Shown: one piece after another, positions 1 through 9,800 of the stretch
Position numbering within the stretch: the first letter of the stretch is position 1
Layout of the letters: each line of letters starts with the position of its first letter
Origin: Planctomycetota bacterium
GTDB lineage: Bacteria > Planctomycetota > UBA1135 > UBA2386
Assembly (NCBI GenBank): GCA_016795295.1
Contig: JAEUHP010000291.1
Location: 1 to 34,363 of the forward strand
Direction of reading: 5' to 3'
DNA length: 34,363 bases
Position numbers and translations under genes: made by a program
The notes under the pieces: generated by a model
The model's database searches: none
The model's input: only the letters and a program-made list of their open reading frames with translations
Told to the model about the DNA's origin: nothing

Positions 1-3000
1 TGCAGACACTGCTCGCGCACCGCCCGCAGATCCAGCTTGCCGGTGCCGAGCAGCGGCAACGCCTCGACGTGCACGAACTGCTGCGGCCGCGGCACGAACA
101 GCGGCGGCAGGCCGCGCCCCGCCATGGCCCGCAGCAGCTCCGGCAGCCGTTCGGGCCGCAGCGTGGTCAACACCATCAACCGCTCGCCCTTCTGCGGATC
201 GGGCACCCCACACACCGCGAACACCCGCTCCTGTTCGCCGGCGGCGGCCTGCAGATGCTCTTCCACGGTGCCGTGCGGCACCATCTCGCCGCCGATCTTC
301 GAGAACCGCGACAGACGGTCGGTGAGGTAGAGAAAGCCATCTTCGTCGAGCCGCCCCAGATCGCCGGTGACGTAGGCGCCGTCGTGCAGTGCCGCTGCGG
401 TGAGGTCTGGGCGCCCCAGGTAGCCCTGCATCACGTTGGCCCCACGCACCAGCACCAAACCCTGCTGGCCGACCGGCAAGGGCGCCTTGGTCTCCGGATC
501 GACGATCGCGACGAACACCCCCGGCACCGGCCGCCCGACCGCGCCGCGCCGCGCCCCGGCCTGGTAGAAGCCCGCGCTGCGATAACCCGGAGTGCTGGTC
601 GCCACCACCGGCGCACACTCGGTGCAGCCATACCCCTGGATCGGCCGGATGCCAAAGTGGTCGGCGAACGCTTCGGCCAGCGCGTCGGTGAGCCGTTCGG
701 CGCCGGTCAGCACCACGCGCAGCGAACCGAACTGCCCCGGCTCGCAGCGGCGCAGGTAGAGCTGCAGGAACGTCGGCGTGGCGATCAGGAAGGTCACGCG
801 GTGCTGCGCCACCAGTTCGCCCACCACCGCGGCGTCGAGCGGGTTGGCGTGGCAGACCAGCGCCACACCCTGCTGCGCCGCGTACCAGAACGCGAAGTAG
901 CCGAACGAATGGAACGGCGGCAGGACGTAGAGCAGGCGGTCGTGCGGGCTGAGCGGCAGCAGCATGCCGACCGCTTCGCAGTTGGCCTGCACGTTGCCAT
1001 GGGCCAGCACCACCCCCTTCGGCTCGCCGGTGCTGCCACTGCTGAACAACACCGCCGCCGGGTCGCCGGCACGCACGCGGGCCGCGGCACCGCAAGCCCG
1101 TTCCAGCGCGCCGAGCGGCCACAGCAGGGCGCGCACGGCCGCCCACGATCTGGCCCGCCGCGTGATCCTGGCCGGCAGGTCTTCGAGCCACAGCCAGCGC
1201 ACGCCCGGCAGTTCGACGGCCCCCAGACGCTCGACGAAGCGGCGCGACGAGACCACCGTGCGCAGTCCGGCCTGGCGCGCCGCCGACTGCAGCGCCAGCG
1301 TGCCCGTGGTGTAGTTGAGCGGCACGGCGACCCGACCGGACAGGCTCGCGGCGAGCAGGGTGGTGGCAGCGGCGGGGGACGGCGGCAGCAGGATGCCGAC
1401 GTGACGCTCGTCGACGGCAAGTCCCCAGTGTTCGGTGAGCAGCAGAGCACCGGAGAGCAGTTCGAGGCGGGAGCGACGCGGCCCTTCGGCCGACAGCGCC
1501 GCGAGCCGCCACGGTGCGCGGCGCACGGACCGCACCACCGCTGCATGCAGCGGCTGCAGTTCGGCGGCCCGCAGCGCCGCAGCGCGCTCGGCGAGTTCGT
1601 CGACGCAGAGGCGCACGTTCGCCGGCTCGGACTCGGGCGGCATGGGCGTGCCGAACGACACGGTGACCTTGGTCGGCCACGAACTCGGCCACCACCGCAG
1701 GCGCCCGCCACGCGCGCTGAACAAGGTGCCGTAGACGCGGTCGAGATGGGCGGGAATCACCGGCGCCGTGCGCCCCTTCAGGATGCGCTGCATGCCGCGG
1801 CGGAACGGCAACGTGCTGCCCATGCGGCTGATCTCACCTTCGGCGAACAGGCACACCAGCTCGCCCCCGTCCAGGGCCGCGCCCGCATCCCGCAGCGCCT
1901 TCAGCACCACGCGCGGGCCACCGCTGCCGGCGATCGGAATCACCCGCAGGGCGCGCAGGAACGGGTGCAGGTAGGGTCGTTCGTACCAGTATTTCTCGAC
2001 CACGAACCGGATCGGCCGTTCGAGTGCCGCGATCAGGAACAGGCCGTCCAGGAACGACACGTGGTTCGGCACCAGCAGGGCCCCACCCTGCGCCGGCACC
2101 TGACCCTGGCCGACCACCCGCACGCGGTAGAGCACCTTCGCCAGCAGCCGCACGCACAGGCGCAGCAGCGGATCGGGCAGCTGCCAGACCGCCCACGCGG
2201 TGCCCGCGAACGTCACCGCCGCAGCCACTAGGAAGATCTGCGGGCTGCTGGCGCCGAGTTGCGCCAGCGCCATGCAGCCGAGCGTGCCGAGCAGAATGCC
2301 GGCGAACGACAGGCAGTTGACCAACGCGATCACGCCTCCGCGCCGCGCGGCGGGCGCGAGCCATTGCACCAGGGCATTGAGCGGCACCACCACGAAACCG
2401 CTGCAGATGCCGAGCCAGGTCATCAGCACGAACGTGCCGAGCCGCCCCGGCACCAGGCCACCCAGCAAGGCCGTGCCTGCCGCCAAGCCGAGTGCGCCCA
2501 GCGGCACCAAGCCGGTTTCGATGCCACCGCGCGAGATGCGCCCCGCCAGCAGCGAGCCGATGCCGATGCCGACCGCGAACAACGCGTACGGCACACCGGC
2601 GAGTTCGTCGCCGAACTGCAGCACCGACTTGCTGTAGACCAACACGTCCTGGCCGAGCAGGCTGGCGAGGCCCCAGAACAGCACCGAGCCCAGCGCCGCG
2701 AGCCACAGCGCCTGGTCGCCGCGCAGCGCACGCCAGCCTTCGCGCAGGGTCACGGCGAACGGCTCCGCGACCCCAGCCGGGGGCACGCGGGGCACGGCGA
2801 AGGCCGCGAGGCAGCCGACCACCGCGAACAGCGTGAGGCAGAGGCCAACCAGCCACACCGCGTCTCCGGCCCACGCCAGCAGCACGCCACCCGCGACGTT
2901 GCCGAGGATGATCGCGAGGAAACTGGCCGCCTCGAGCCGGCCGTTCGCGGTGGTGAGGCGTTCGGGCGGCAGGGTCTCGGGCAGGATGCCGTACTTGCCC

Positions 3001-3383
3001 GGCGCGAACAGGGCACTCTGCAGGCCCATGCCAGCGAGCACGAACAGCGACCAGAAGCCGTCGCGCGAAGAGGCCAGCGCCAGGGTGCCGCCCAGCATCA
3101 GCAGCACTTCGAGCAGCTTGGTGGCGACGATCAGGCGGCTCTTGCTGAACCGGTCGCCCACCGCCATCGCTGGCAAGGAGCCGAGCAGCAGGGGCAGGGT
3201 GAACACCACCATCCCCAAGGTGGTCACCGCCTGCTTCTGCGCTTCGTCGGCAGGATCGACGGAGGCGATCGCGAGCAGCACCACCACCATCTTGAAGGCG
3301 TTGTCGTTGAACGCGCCGAAGAACTGAGCGGTGAGCAGGCCCGCGAGCGGGAAGCGGTGGGGGCGGGCTGCGGCGGTGGGCAT
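1..3383 (-). CDS. aas: Trifunctional lysophospholipid transporter / 2-acyl-GPE acyltransferase / acyl-ACP synthetase (3' end cut by window)
   Basis: An open frame runs from an ATG at 3383 to the window edge, about 1127 codons. Three modules are visible. Residues 1-410 are a major-facilitator domain opening with the LplT hallmark AQFFGAFNDNAFK. Residues 425-620 are a PlsC/LPLAT acyltransferase with NHVSFLD (His441, Asp446) and FAEGEISRMG. Residues 660-1127 are an AMP-binding acyl-ACP synthetase with SSGSTGEPKG (Lys789), GYGCTE (Glu922), TGDLGRLDEDG and the catalytic-lysine motif GTGKLD (Lys1116). In E. coli LplT and Aas are separate; they flip lysophosphatidylethanolamine inward and re-acylate it. 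Fused versions are known in other bacteria. LplT plus Aas in E. coli total about 1116 residues, so only a few C-terminal residues should be missing. There is no Shine-Dalgarno sequence, but a GATACT -10 lies 9 bases upstream of the ATG. The inner-membrane location is inferred. Confidence 0.93.
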   Translation of the reverse strand, partial: MPTAAARPHRFPLAGLLTAQFFGAFNDNAFKMVVVLLAIASVDPADEAQKQAVTTLGMVVFTLPLLLGSLPAMAVGDRFSKSRLIVATKLLEVLLMLGGTLALASSRDGFWSLFVLAGMGLQSALFAPGKYGILPETLPPERLTTANGRLEAASFLAIILGNVAGGVLLAWAGDAVWLVGLCLTLFAVVGCLAAFAVPRVPPAGVAEPFAVTLREGWRALRGDQALWLAALGSVLFWGLASLLGQDVLVYSKSVLQFGDELAGVPYALFAVGIGIGSLLAGRISRGGIETGLVPLGALGLAAGTALLGGLVPGRLGTFVLMTWLGICSGFVVVPLNALVQWLAPAARRGGVIALVNCLSFAGILLGTLGCMALAQLGASSPQIFLVAAAVTFAGTAWAVWQLPDPLLRLCVRLLAKVLYRVRVVGQGQVPAQGGALLVPNHVSFLDGLFLIAALERPIRFVVEKYWYERPYLHPFLRALRVIPIAGSGGPRVVLKALRDAGAALDGGELVCLFAEGEISRMGSTLPFRRGMQRILKGRTAPVIPAHLDRVYGTLFSARGGRLRWWPSSWPTKVTVSFGTPMPPESEPANVRLCVDELAERAAALRAAELQPLHAAVVRSVRRAPWRLAALSAEGPRRSRLELLSGALLLTEHWGLAVDERHVGILLPPSPAAATTLLAASLSGRVAVPLNYTTGTLALQSAARQAGLRTVVSSRRFVERLGAVELPGVRWLWLEDLPARITRRARSWAAVRALLWPLGALERACGAAARVRAGDPAAVLFSSGSTGEPKGVVLAHGNVQANCEAVGMLLPLSPHDRLLYVLPPFHSFGYFAFWYAAQQGVALVCHANPLDAAVVGELVAQHRVTFLIATPTFLQLYLRRCEPGQFGSLRVVLTGAERLTDALAEAFADHFGIRPIQGYGCTECAPVVATSTPGYRSAGFYQAGARRGAVGRPVPGVFVAIVDPETKAPLPVGQQGLVLVRGANVMQGYLGRPDLTAAALHDGAYVTGDLGRLDEDGFLYLTDRLSRFSKIGGEMVPHGTVEEHLQAAAGEQERVFAVCGVPDPQKGERLMVLTTLRPERLPELLRAMAGRGLPPLFVPRPQQFVHVEALPLLGTGKLDLRAVREQCL

Positions 3384-3392
3384 GCGGGCCGT

Positions 3393-3408
3393 AGTATCTT
3401 GCCGCGGC
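3393..3408 (-). promoter_or_regulatory. Putative -10 element and shared 13-base motif upstream of aas
   Basis: On the minus strand GATACT (3398-3393) ends 9 bases before the ATG of the aas gene, which would place transcription start at or next to the start codon. It overlaps a 13-base sequence, GCCGCGGCAAGAT (3408-3396), found identically and at almost the same distance upstream of the enoyl-CoA hydratase gene (12201-12189). No clear -35 box was seen. Confidence 0.4.
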
Positions 3409-3579
3409 CGGCCCGAGTCTGTGGGCGATTGCGGCGGCCTGAGAACCAGCGATCCAGGTCAGGAATTTGTACCCGGAGAGTTTTCGGGGGTGCTCCCCCT
3501 CGAAGCGAGTTGCCGAGATCGCTTCCGGACAAGGAACCTGCCGCCAGGGCAGCCGTTACACTGCCACCCGGCCCCGAAC

Positions 3580-6285
3580 ATGCCCCGCCCCCTCGCCCTG
3601 TTCGTGCCCCTGCTCGGCTTGGCCGGGTTGGGGGCCTGGTGGTTGCTGCAATCCGGCAGTGATACGCCGCCGCCGTCCCTCGACGGTGAGCCGGCGGCCC
3701 ACGGCCCAGAGGCCGCCGACGCTGCGCACGCGGATGTCGCGGCCGCGGCGACCGCAGCGGTGGCCGAAGCCGGCAGCGACCCCGCGGTGGCGCGCGATGC
3801 CGTGCAGCAGGGCAGCCTGCTGCCGATTCCCGACGACGCGGTGTGGATCGAAGTCCGCACCGTCGACGCCGCCACCCAGGAGCCGATCGCCGGCGCCGAA
3901 GTGCACTGGTACGACGACAAGGTCAACCAGCGCGCCGCCGAGACCGCCAACCAGAAGGGGGCTTCGCTGCCCATGACCGACTTCTGGCGCGACCCCGAGC
4001 TGCTCGCCAAGACCTACGGCTGGCACACGCACAGTGACGCACGCGGTGTGGCACGCATCCACCAGACCCGCAGCACCCGGGTGGTCGCACGATCCGGCCC
4101 CCGCTATGGCACGGCGTCGGTCGGCCGCGATCTGTTGCCGCCGCGTGGCGGCCATCGCGTCGAACTCGAAGTCGATCGCGAACTGCGCATCCAGGTGCTC
4201 GACAGCACCGGGCGTCCCGCGCTCGGCATCCCAGTGACACTCGCCGGCCATGCCGCGGACGGCAAGCTGCGCTTCGTGCGCGGTTGGGGTGCCCAAGCGG
4301 AGACCAAGGCACCGGACGGCATCGCCACGGTCCGCCACGTGCAGCAGCCCGTCGACAGCGGCTCGCCGCTCGGCATCGCCAGCTGGCGCGTTCGCACCTT
4401 TGTGCCGGGCCTGGCCGACGTGTCGGCGCCTTGCTCGATCGACGAGCCGCCCGCAGAGCCCTTGGTGCTGCGCTTGCCGCCCAGTGGCGCCTTGCGCGTA
4501 CGGGTCGAGGTGCCGCCCGACGCGGAAGGCACGCCGCGCCAAGTCACCGTGCGCCAGGCGCGCCGCGACCGCCGCGGTGAGGAAGAGATGGGCTGGGTGG
4601 ACGAACAGCGCGCGCTCACCCAGACGCTCGGCCCCGATGGCGTGGCCCACTTTCCCTGGGTGCCACTCGGCACGAGTTTCCAGGTGCGCTCCTGGCAGCA
4701 AGGCATGAACCTGTCCCAGACCGTCACGGGCCCGCAGACGGCCGGGGCGATCGTCGAAGTCGTGCTGCGCCCGCCCGCGGAGCAGATCCAGGTGGTCGGC
4801 CGCTTGGTCGACGACCGTAAGGAGCCGCTGGCGAGCACCCGTTTCATGCTCCAGCTCAGCGGACCCAACCTCGGCACCCACGAGCAGCTGCGCACCGACG
4901 CCAACGGCAACTTCCGCCTGGGCATGCGCCGCCCGAGCGGCGATGCGCGCGCCGAGACGATCCGGTTCCAGATGGAACGCGAGGGGCAACCGGCCCTGGC
5001 CGCCGCCTTGACCCCGCGCACCATCCAGGCGGCGATCGAGGATTTCGGCGAAGTGACCATGGCGGTCGAGCCCTTGGTGGTGGGCGGGCGGTGGTCGGCA
5101 CCCGGCAAGCCGCGGGACTGGCGGCCCGAACTGCGGGTGGAAGCGTTCCGCGATCGGCAAGGCAAGGGCCCCGAATGGCGCCGCACCGGCGAATCGATGG
5201 TCAGGCACTTCGACGATGCAGGCACCTTCGCCATCCACGGGAAGCTGCCACCAGGACGTTACCGCCTGGTGTTCGGCGGCAACGAGCACCTGCCGCACGA
5301 CCCCGTCGAGTTCGTGCTGGGCCAGAGCGACTTGTTGCTCGAGTTCGCCGCCGGCGGGCTGCTGCGCGCCTCCGTGCTGCTGCCGAAGCAGACCAACGAG
5401 GAACCCATCGGCACCTTGGTGCCGAACTTCCAGGCCAACCTGTCGGAGACCATGAAGCAGCGGTTGCGCACCAGCGGCAGCCTCATCGAGGGGCGTTGGC
5501 AACTGACGTGGCCCTCGCTGCCGCCGGGCAACTACCGGCTCGAGATCGGACTGACTTCGCTGCCGCAGCCGCTGGCCACCGTGGAGAACGTGGCGGTGCC
5601 GTTGCCGCCGGAGGGCGACGACCGGCTGGTGGACATCGATCTGGCAGCCTTGCTGCGCATCGTCGCCGTGCAACTGTTCGCCGCCGATGGGCAGATCCTC
5701 AACTCCGACAACGCGACTGGCCTGTTCGTGATGCCGCAAGCGGGCGACCAGGAGCTGCGCGGGTCCGCCTACTGGGGCAAGGACACGCAGATCGTGTTGC
5801 CGCGCGACCCGGTGGAACTGCTGGTCGCCGTGCATGGGCACCGGCCGCGCACCGTGACCTGCGGCGGCGATCGCCTGGAACTGCGGCTCGAGCCTTGGCC
5901 GCGCATCACCTTGGTGTTCGAGAACCTGCCGCAGTTGCCACCCGAATTCAGCCTCCACACCAACCTGCGCAGTGAGAGCACCAACCGGCGGCGCTACCGG
6001 GCGCGGTGGCAGGACGGCGAAATGTCGGAGCTCGCCGAAGTGCCCACCCAGAGCGTCGAAGTCCGCGCCGGCCGCGCCGAAGTGCCGATCGGCGACGGGC
6101 CACACAAAGTCGAAGTGTACCTGCGCAGCAAGAGCGGCCGCAGCAGGATCGCGTTCGACGCACCGAGCCTGTTGATGCTCGCCGGCGAAGCCGTGGTGAC
6201 GCTGCCTGCCGAAGCGTTGGCCAAGGCCATCGAGGCGCGCCAGAAGGCCGACCAGCAGCGTGCGCAGAACGAGAACCGCCGATGA
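3580..6285 (+). CDS. Membrane-anchored protein with carboxypeptidase-regulatory-like repeats
   Basis: 901 residues from the ATG at 3580. The frame is open further upstream, but this start gives a clear N-terminal membrane anchor (LALFVPLLGLAGLGAWWLL, residues 5-23) followed by an Ala/Pro/Asp-rich linker to about residue 75. The rest looks like serial beta-sandwich modules of the CarboxypepD_reg type. Typical entries are IEVRTVDAATQEPIAGAEV (about residue 90), LRIQVLDSTGRPALGIPV (about 202) and IQVVGRLVDDRKEPLAS (about 404), with LPPGRYRLVF and LPPGNYRLEI turns later. No catalytic peptidase domain is present. It is probably extracytoplasmic. It resembles the outer part of the sigma-factor fusion at 31088-34339 but carries no sigma domain. 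A TACACT -10-like box at 3557-3562 lies 17 bases upstream. The next gene overlaps its stop by 4 bases, so the two are probably co-translated. Function is unknown. Confidence 0.85.
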   Translation: MPRPLALFVPLLGLAGLGAWWLLQSGSDTPPPSLDGEPAAHGPEAADAAHADVAAAATAAVAEAGSDPAVARDAVQQGSLLPIPDDAVWIEVRTVDAATQEPIAGAEVHWYDDKVNQRAAETANQKGASLPMTDFWRDPELLAKTYGWHTHSDARGVARIHQTRSTRVVARSGPRYGTASVGRDLLPPRGGHRVELEVDRELRIQVLDSTGRPALGIPVTLAGHAADGKLRFVRGWGAQAETKAPDGIATVRHVQQPVDSGSPLGIASWRVRTFVPGLADVSAPCSIDEPPAEPLVLRLPPSGALRVRVEVPPDAEGTPRQVTVRQARRDRRGEEEMGWVDEQRALTQTLGPDGVAHFPWVPLGTSFQVRSWQQGMNLSQTVTGPQTAGAIVEVVLRPPAEQIQVVGRLVDDRKEPLASTRFMLQLSGPNLGTHEQLRTDANGNFRLGMRRPSGDARAETIRFQMEREGQPALAAALTPRTIQAAIEDFGEVTMAVEPLVVGGRWSAPGKPRDWRPELRVEAFRDRQGKGPEWRRTGESMVRHFDDAGTFAIHGKLPPGRYRLVFGGNEHLPHDPVEFVLGQSDLLLEFAAGGLLRASVLLPKQTNEEPIGTLVPNFQANLSETMKQRLRTSGSLIEGRWQLTWPSLPPGNYRLEIGLTSLPQPLATVENVAVPLPPEGDDRLVDIDLAALLRIVAVQLFAADGQILNSDNATGLFVMPQAGDQELRGSAYWGKDTQIVLPRDPVELLVAVHGHRPRTVTCGGDRLELRLEPWPRITLVFENLPQLPPEFSLHTNLRSESTNRRRYRARWQDGEMSELAEVPTQSVEVRAGRAEVPIGDGPHKVEVYLRSKSGRSRIAFDAPSLLMLAGEAVVTLPAEALAKAIEARQKADQQRAQNENRR

Positions 6286-6710
6286 GCGCAGCGAGCCAGG
6301 ACACCACGCCACGCGAACCCGAGATCGAACTGCTGGGCCGGATCGCCCGCGGGGCGCTGTGGACGCTGCGCGGCGCCATGGTGGCGGGCGGCCTGTTCGC
6401 ACTCGGCCACGCCACCTGGGGCTGGCTCGCCCCGGCACCCGCTGCCGATCCCGAAGCCCCCGCCGCCAGCCTGTCCGGCGTGGTCTGGCTGTGCATCGGC
6501 CTGCCGCCGCTGCTGCCGGTGCGCGTCTGGTTCGGGCCCTGGCGCTGGCCACTGCTCGCCGGCCTGGCCCTGCTCTGGTTCGTGCCGACCGCGCTGGGCC
6601 CCGACATCGAATACGGCTGGATCCTGCGCACCTTCGCCACCGGGGTGGCGCTCAGTGTGCTGCTGGTGTGGCGCACGGCAATCGGCCTCGTGCGCCCCGC
6701 GGCTTCCTGA
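6282..6710 (+). CDS. Small integral membrane protein of unknown function
   Basis: 142 residues. The ATG at 6282 overlaps the upstream stop as ATGA, indicating translational coupling to the CarboxypepD_reg-like protein. A short soluble N-terminus (residues 1-25) is followed by about four hydrophobic segments: around 28-48 (LRGAMVAGGLFALGHATWGW), 64-82, 86-104 and 112-132. No conserved motif was recognised. The coupling suggests it assists or anchors the upstream exported protein, but that is inference from position only. Confidence 0.72.
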   Translation: MSAASQDTTPREPEIELLGRIARGALWTLRGAMVAGGLFALGHATWGWLAPAPAADPEAPAASLSGVVWLCIGLPPLLPVRVWFGPWRWPLLAGLALLWFVPTALGPDIEYGWILRTFATGVALSVLLVWRTAIGLVRPAAS

Positions 6711-6756
6711 GCCCCGGCCCAGCCGACGCCCCCGGCCGGCCCGACTCCAGACGGCA

Positions 6757-6787
6757 CGCTGCCGGCCCCACTTCGCGACCGGCAGCG
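6757..6787. terminator. GC-rich hairpin between convergent genes
   Basis: A perfect 9-base-pair stem (CGCTGCCGG with CCGGCAGCG) encloses a 13-base loop, in the 90-base gap between the plus-strand membrane protein gene and the minus-strand cytochrome gene. There is no T-run on either side. A bidirectional terminator is likely from position, but unproven. Confidence 0.45.
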
Positions 6788-6800
6788 GCGCCGCCCCGCC

Positions 6801-9800
6801 TCACCGCGGCAGGTGCACCTTCTCGACCGCGTACTCGCGGCCAGGACCGTGGCACACGGCACAGGACTCGTTGCCCGGGCCGGTGGTGTTGACCAGCAGG
6901 TGCGCTTGGGCCGCGACCGAATCGTGGCACGAACCACACACCACACCCCACGTGCGCACCGGCCACAGGGCCGAGCCGTGCGTGCGTTCGACCGGCTGCT
7001 TCCAGGCATCGTTGCCGTGGCAGCGCGCACACTGCCGCGTGCCGCCGGGCGTGGCCGGGAAGTGGATCTCACCGTAGTTGCTCGAGTTGCCGCCGTTGCC
7101 GACCACCGCGTAGGTGGCGGCATTCGCCAGCCCGGAACCCTTGTGGATCTTGTGCAGCATCTGGCGGAACTCGATCGCCACGCCGGGGGTCAGAGCGGTC
7201 GGCTGTCCAGTGGCGCTCGAAGTCGCCGTGTCCCAGCGCCCCTTGTCCTCGGCACCGCTGATGCCGTGGCAGGTGAGGCACGCTTCGACACCGCGCCGAC
7301 CGCCACCGTGGAAGATCACGTCGTCGTGGCAGGCATAGCAGTTGGCGCTGGTCGAGATCACCGTGCGCGGCTCCAGCACACTGGCGGAACCGAACAGGAA
7401 GTCGCGCTCGCCGGCGTTGCTGGTGCTGCGGTAGGTCTGCACCTCACCTTGCAGGCCGAGGTCGATGTTCTTGGCGAACCAGAGATCGAGCGTGTAGGTG
7501 CCGGCCAAGTACGGGAGGCCGTTCCATTCGCCCTGCTCCTGGCCGATGTCGTCGGAATCGTTGGCCGGGGGCACATAGGTGGCCTGCACCGCGTCGCCAC
7601 TGTGGCGCTGGTAGCCAAAGCGCGCGTGGCTGCGGTAGGACATCACCATCGCGCGGTTCGCGGCGAACGCGGCGCCAGCCGTCACCACACCCGTGGCGGA
7701 GTCGAGGCTGTATTGCGTGCCTTCGAGCTTGAGGGTCAACGTGACCTTGGTGATCGTGGCGCCAGCGGTGTGGGCGTAGCGCAGCGGCGTCTTGAAGTAG
7801 AGCGCCACCGCCGTGTCGCCCACGGCCGCGATGCGCCCATCACTACGGACGGGGGCGATGGCGGCATATTCACGCACGCCGAGCACCCCGAGCGGCTCGA
7901 TCACCACCACGTCGTTGTTGGCCCAGCCGGCACTGCCCGCGACCTCGACGAAGCGCCCGAGTCTGGCGACGTTCGTGGTCGTGGTGGTGGTGGTCGCGGA
8001 CTCGGCCGCTTCCCACAGCGACTGCCGGCCGAAGTAGACCGGCAGGTTCGCGGCGGCTGGCAGCACCTGGCCCGCGGTGTTGGTGCTGTCGGCCAGGAAC
8101 TCGAACGCGAGATCCATCGGCATGTTCACCGTGTAGCTCGGAGCCGATGGCATCACTTCGTAGTAGAAGCGGTCGTTGGCGGCGAAGGCCGTGCGGCCCA
8201 CCACCAGCGCGAACTTCACCGGGTTGGCGGTGTCGGCTTCGACGACCAGGAGGCGGATCACGTTGCTCGCCGCGAACGACGTGGCACCGACGGTCACGTT
8301 GCAGGCAAAGTTGGGCACTTCGAAACGGGTCGAGGCGCTCGTCGCGCTGGGCAGATCCCCCTCACCACTCACTGCTCCTGCGACCACGAAGTGGGTCGCC
8401 GACGTGAAGGTGATCGTGATGGCACCGGCCGCGATGCCGGCGCCGAGTTCGATCGCGCTGATCGACGAACCTGCCGGGTTCGTCGAGGTCGCCGCCGGCA
8501 GCGTGCCCGCGCCGAGCGCGCCGCTGGTCGTGCCCGTGATCGTGAACGCCGTCGACGACGAGAACAGCACCGTGAGCACTTCCTGGACCGCCGTGCTGCC
8601 CACCCGCAGCTTGCTCATGCTGCCCTTGTTGGTGGCACTCGTCGACACCAGGCGGCCGGCGAAGTCGAACGGATTGAGCGACATGCCGTTGGTCGAGGTG
8701 TAGGGCATCACCAGCTGGCGGTTCTGGCTCGGGCCGTAGAAGAACCCGGCCGAGGCGTCCATGCTGGAGAGCGGCAGATCGTTGCCGGCGTCGTCCTTGA
8801 TCGTGAACGTCATCGTCACCGGATCACCGACCTGGTGGTTGCCGCCGCCGAACGTGCCGCCGCCGACCGCCGTGACCGCCGTCACCACACCCGCATCGAT
8901 CGCCGGATCGACCAACGGATGCACGTGCGCTTCGGCCACCGAGATCGACTTCAGGCTCGGATCGGGTTGGTTCGCCGCCACGTCCTGATGGCAGTCCTTG
9001 CACAGGCTGTCGTTGTCCTGGGGCGGCATGGTCGCGCCGTTGGCGACGTAGGGCTTCTGCCAGTCGATGTCGTCATGGCAGCTGCCGCAGGCGCGCCGCG
9101 ACGGCTGGGCGCGGTGCAAGGCGCCTTGGGCCGGCGCCGTCATCGGCCCAGCACCGTCCGGATCACCGTGGCACTTGGCGCAGGTGGTGACGCCCATGCG
9201 CATGCGGTCTTCGTTGCCGCGCGGGCTGAGCAGCGGGCCCGAGCCGTCGGGGTCCGACGACGACAGCAGCGAGTACCCGGCGTCCCGCGGCATCGCGATG
9301 TTGAAGTTGGGCCACAGGGGGAAGTTCACGCCGGAGAAGTCGCGCAGGTGGCCTTCGGCATCCGCGTACTCGAGCGGCACGATCGCCGCCGACGAAGTCG
9401 GATAGACGCGGTTGCCGGAGTTGTCGGTGGTGACGCCCAGCACCGACGGCTGGTGCAGGCCGTTGTGGATCTTGTGGACCATCACCTTGAACTCGATGGT
9501 CTGGCCGGGCGTGGCGCCGGCGAGGTTGCCGTCTTCGGCTCCCGCCGTGTGGCAGAGCACACACAGTCCCACGTCGCGCATGATCTCGCCGTGCATGCGC
9601 AGCTGCGTGTGGCAGACGTTGCAGTTGTCGCTCTGTACCACGGCGCGCGGCTCGATCGTGCCACCGGTGCCGATCAGGAAGTCCGCGGTGCCGTTGCCGG
9701 CGTCGACGAACTCGACACCTTCCCGGTCGCGGTAGGTGGCGTGCAGCACGATGCCGACCGTATAGGTGCCCTGCAGCAGGTTCTGGCCGGTCAGCTCGCC

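Noticed and set aside
3483..3504. GGGGG/CCCCC hairpin in the region before the gene at 3580.
   Set aside because: Five base pairs with a bulged extension. It could be chance in GC-rich DNA, and it probably lies upstream of the putative -10 at 3557.
69..3662. Two very long plus-strand open frames (69-2231 and 2259-3662).
   Set aside because: They lie antisense to the aas gene. Their products are rich in Arg, His, Gln and Pro with no domains, as expected for the mirror of a GC3-rich gene.
3556..6552. A 998-codon minus-strand open frame.
   Set aside because: It is antisense to the CarboxypepD_reg-like gene. It is low-complexity and Arg/Gln/His-rich, with no family pattern.
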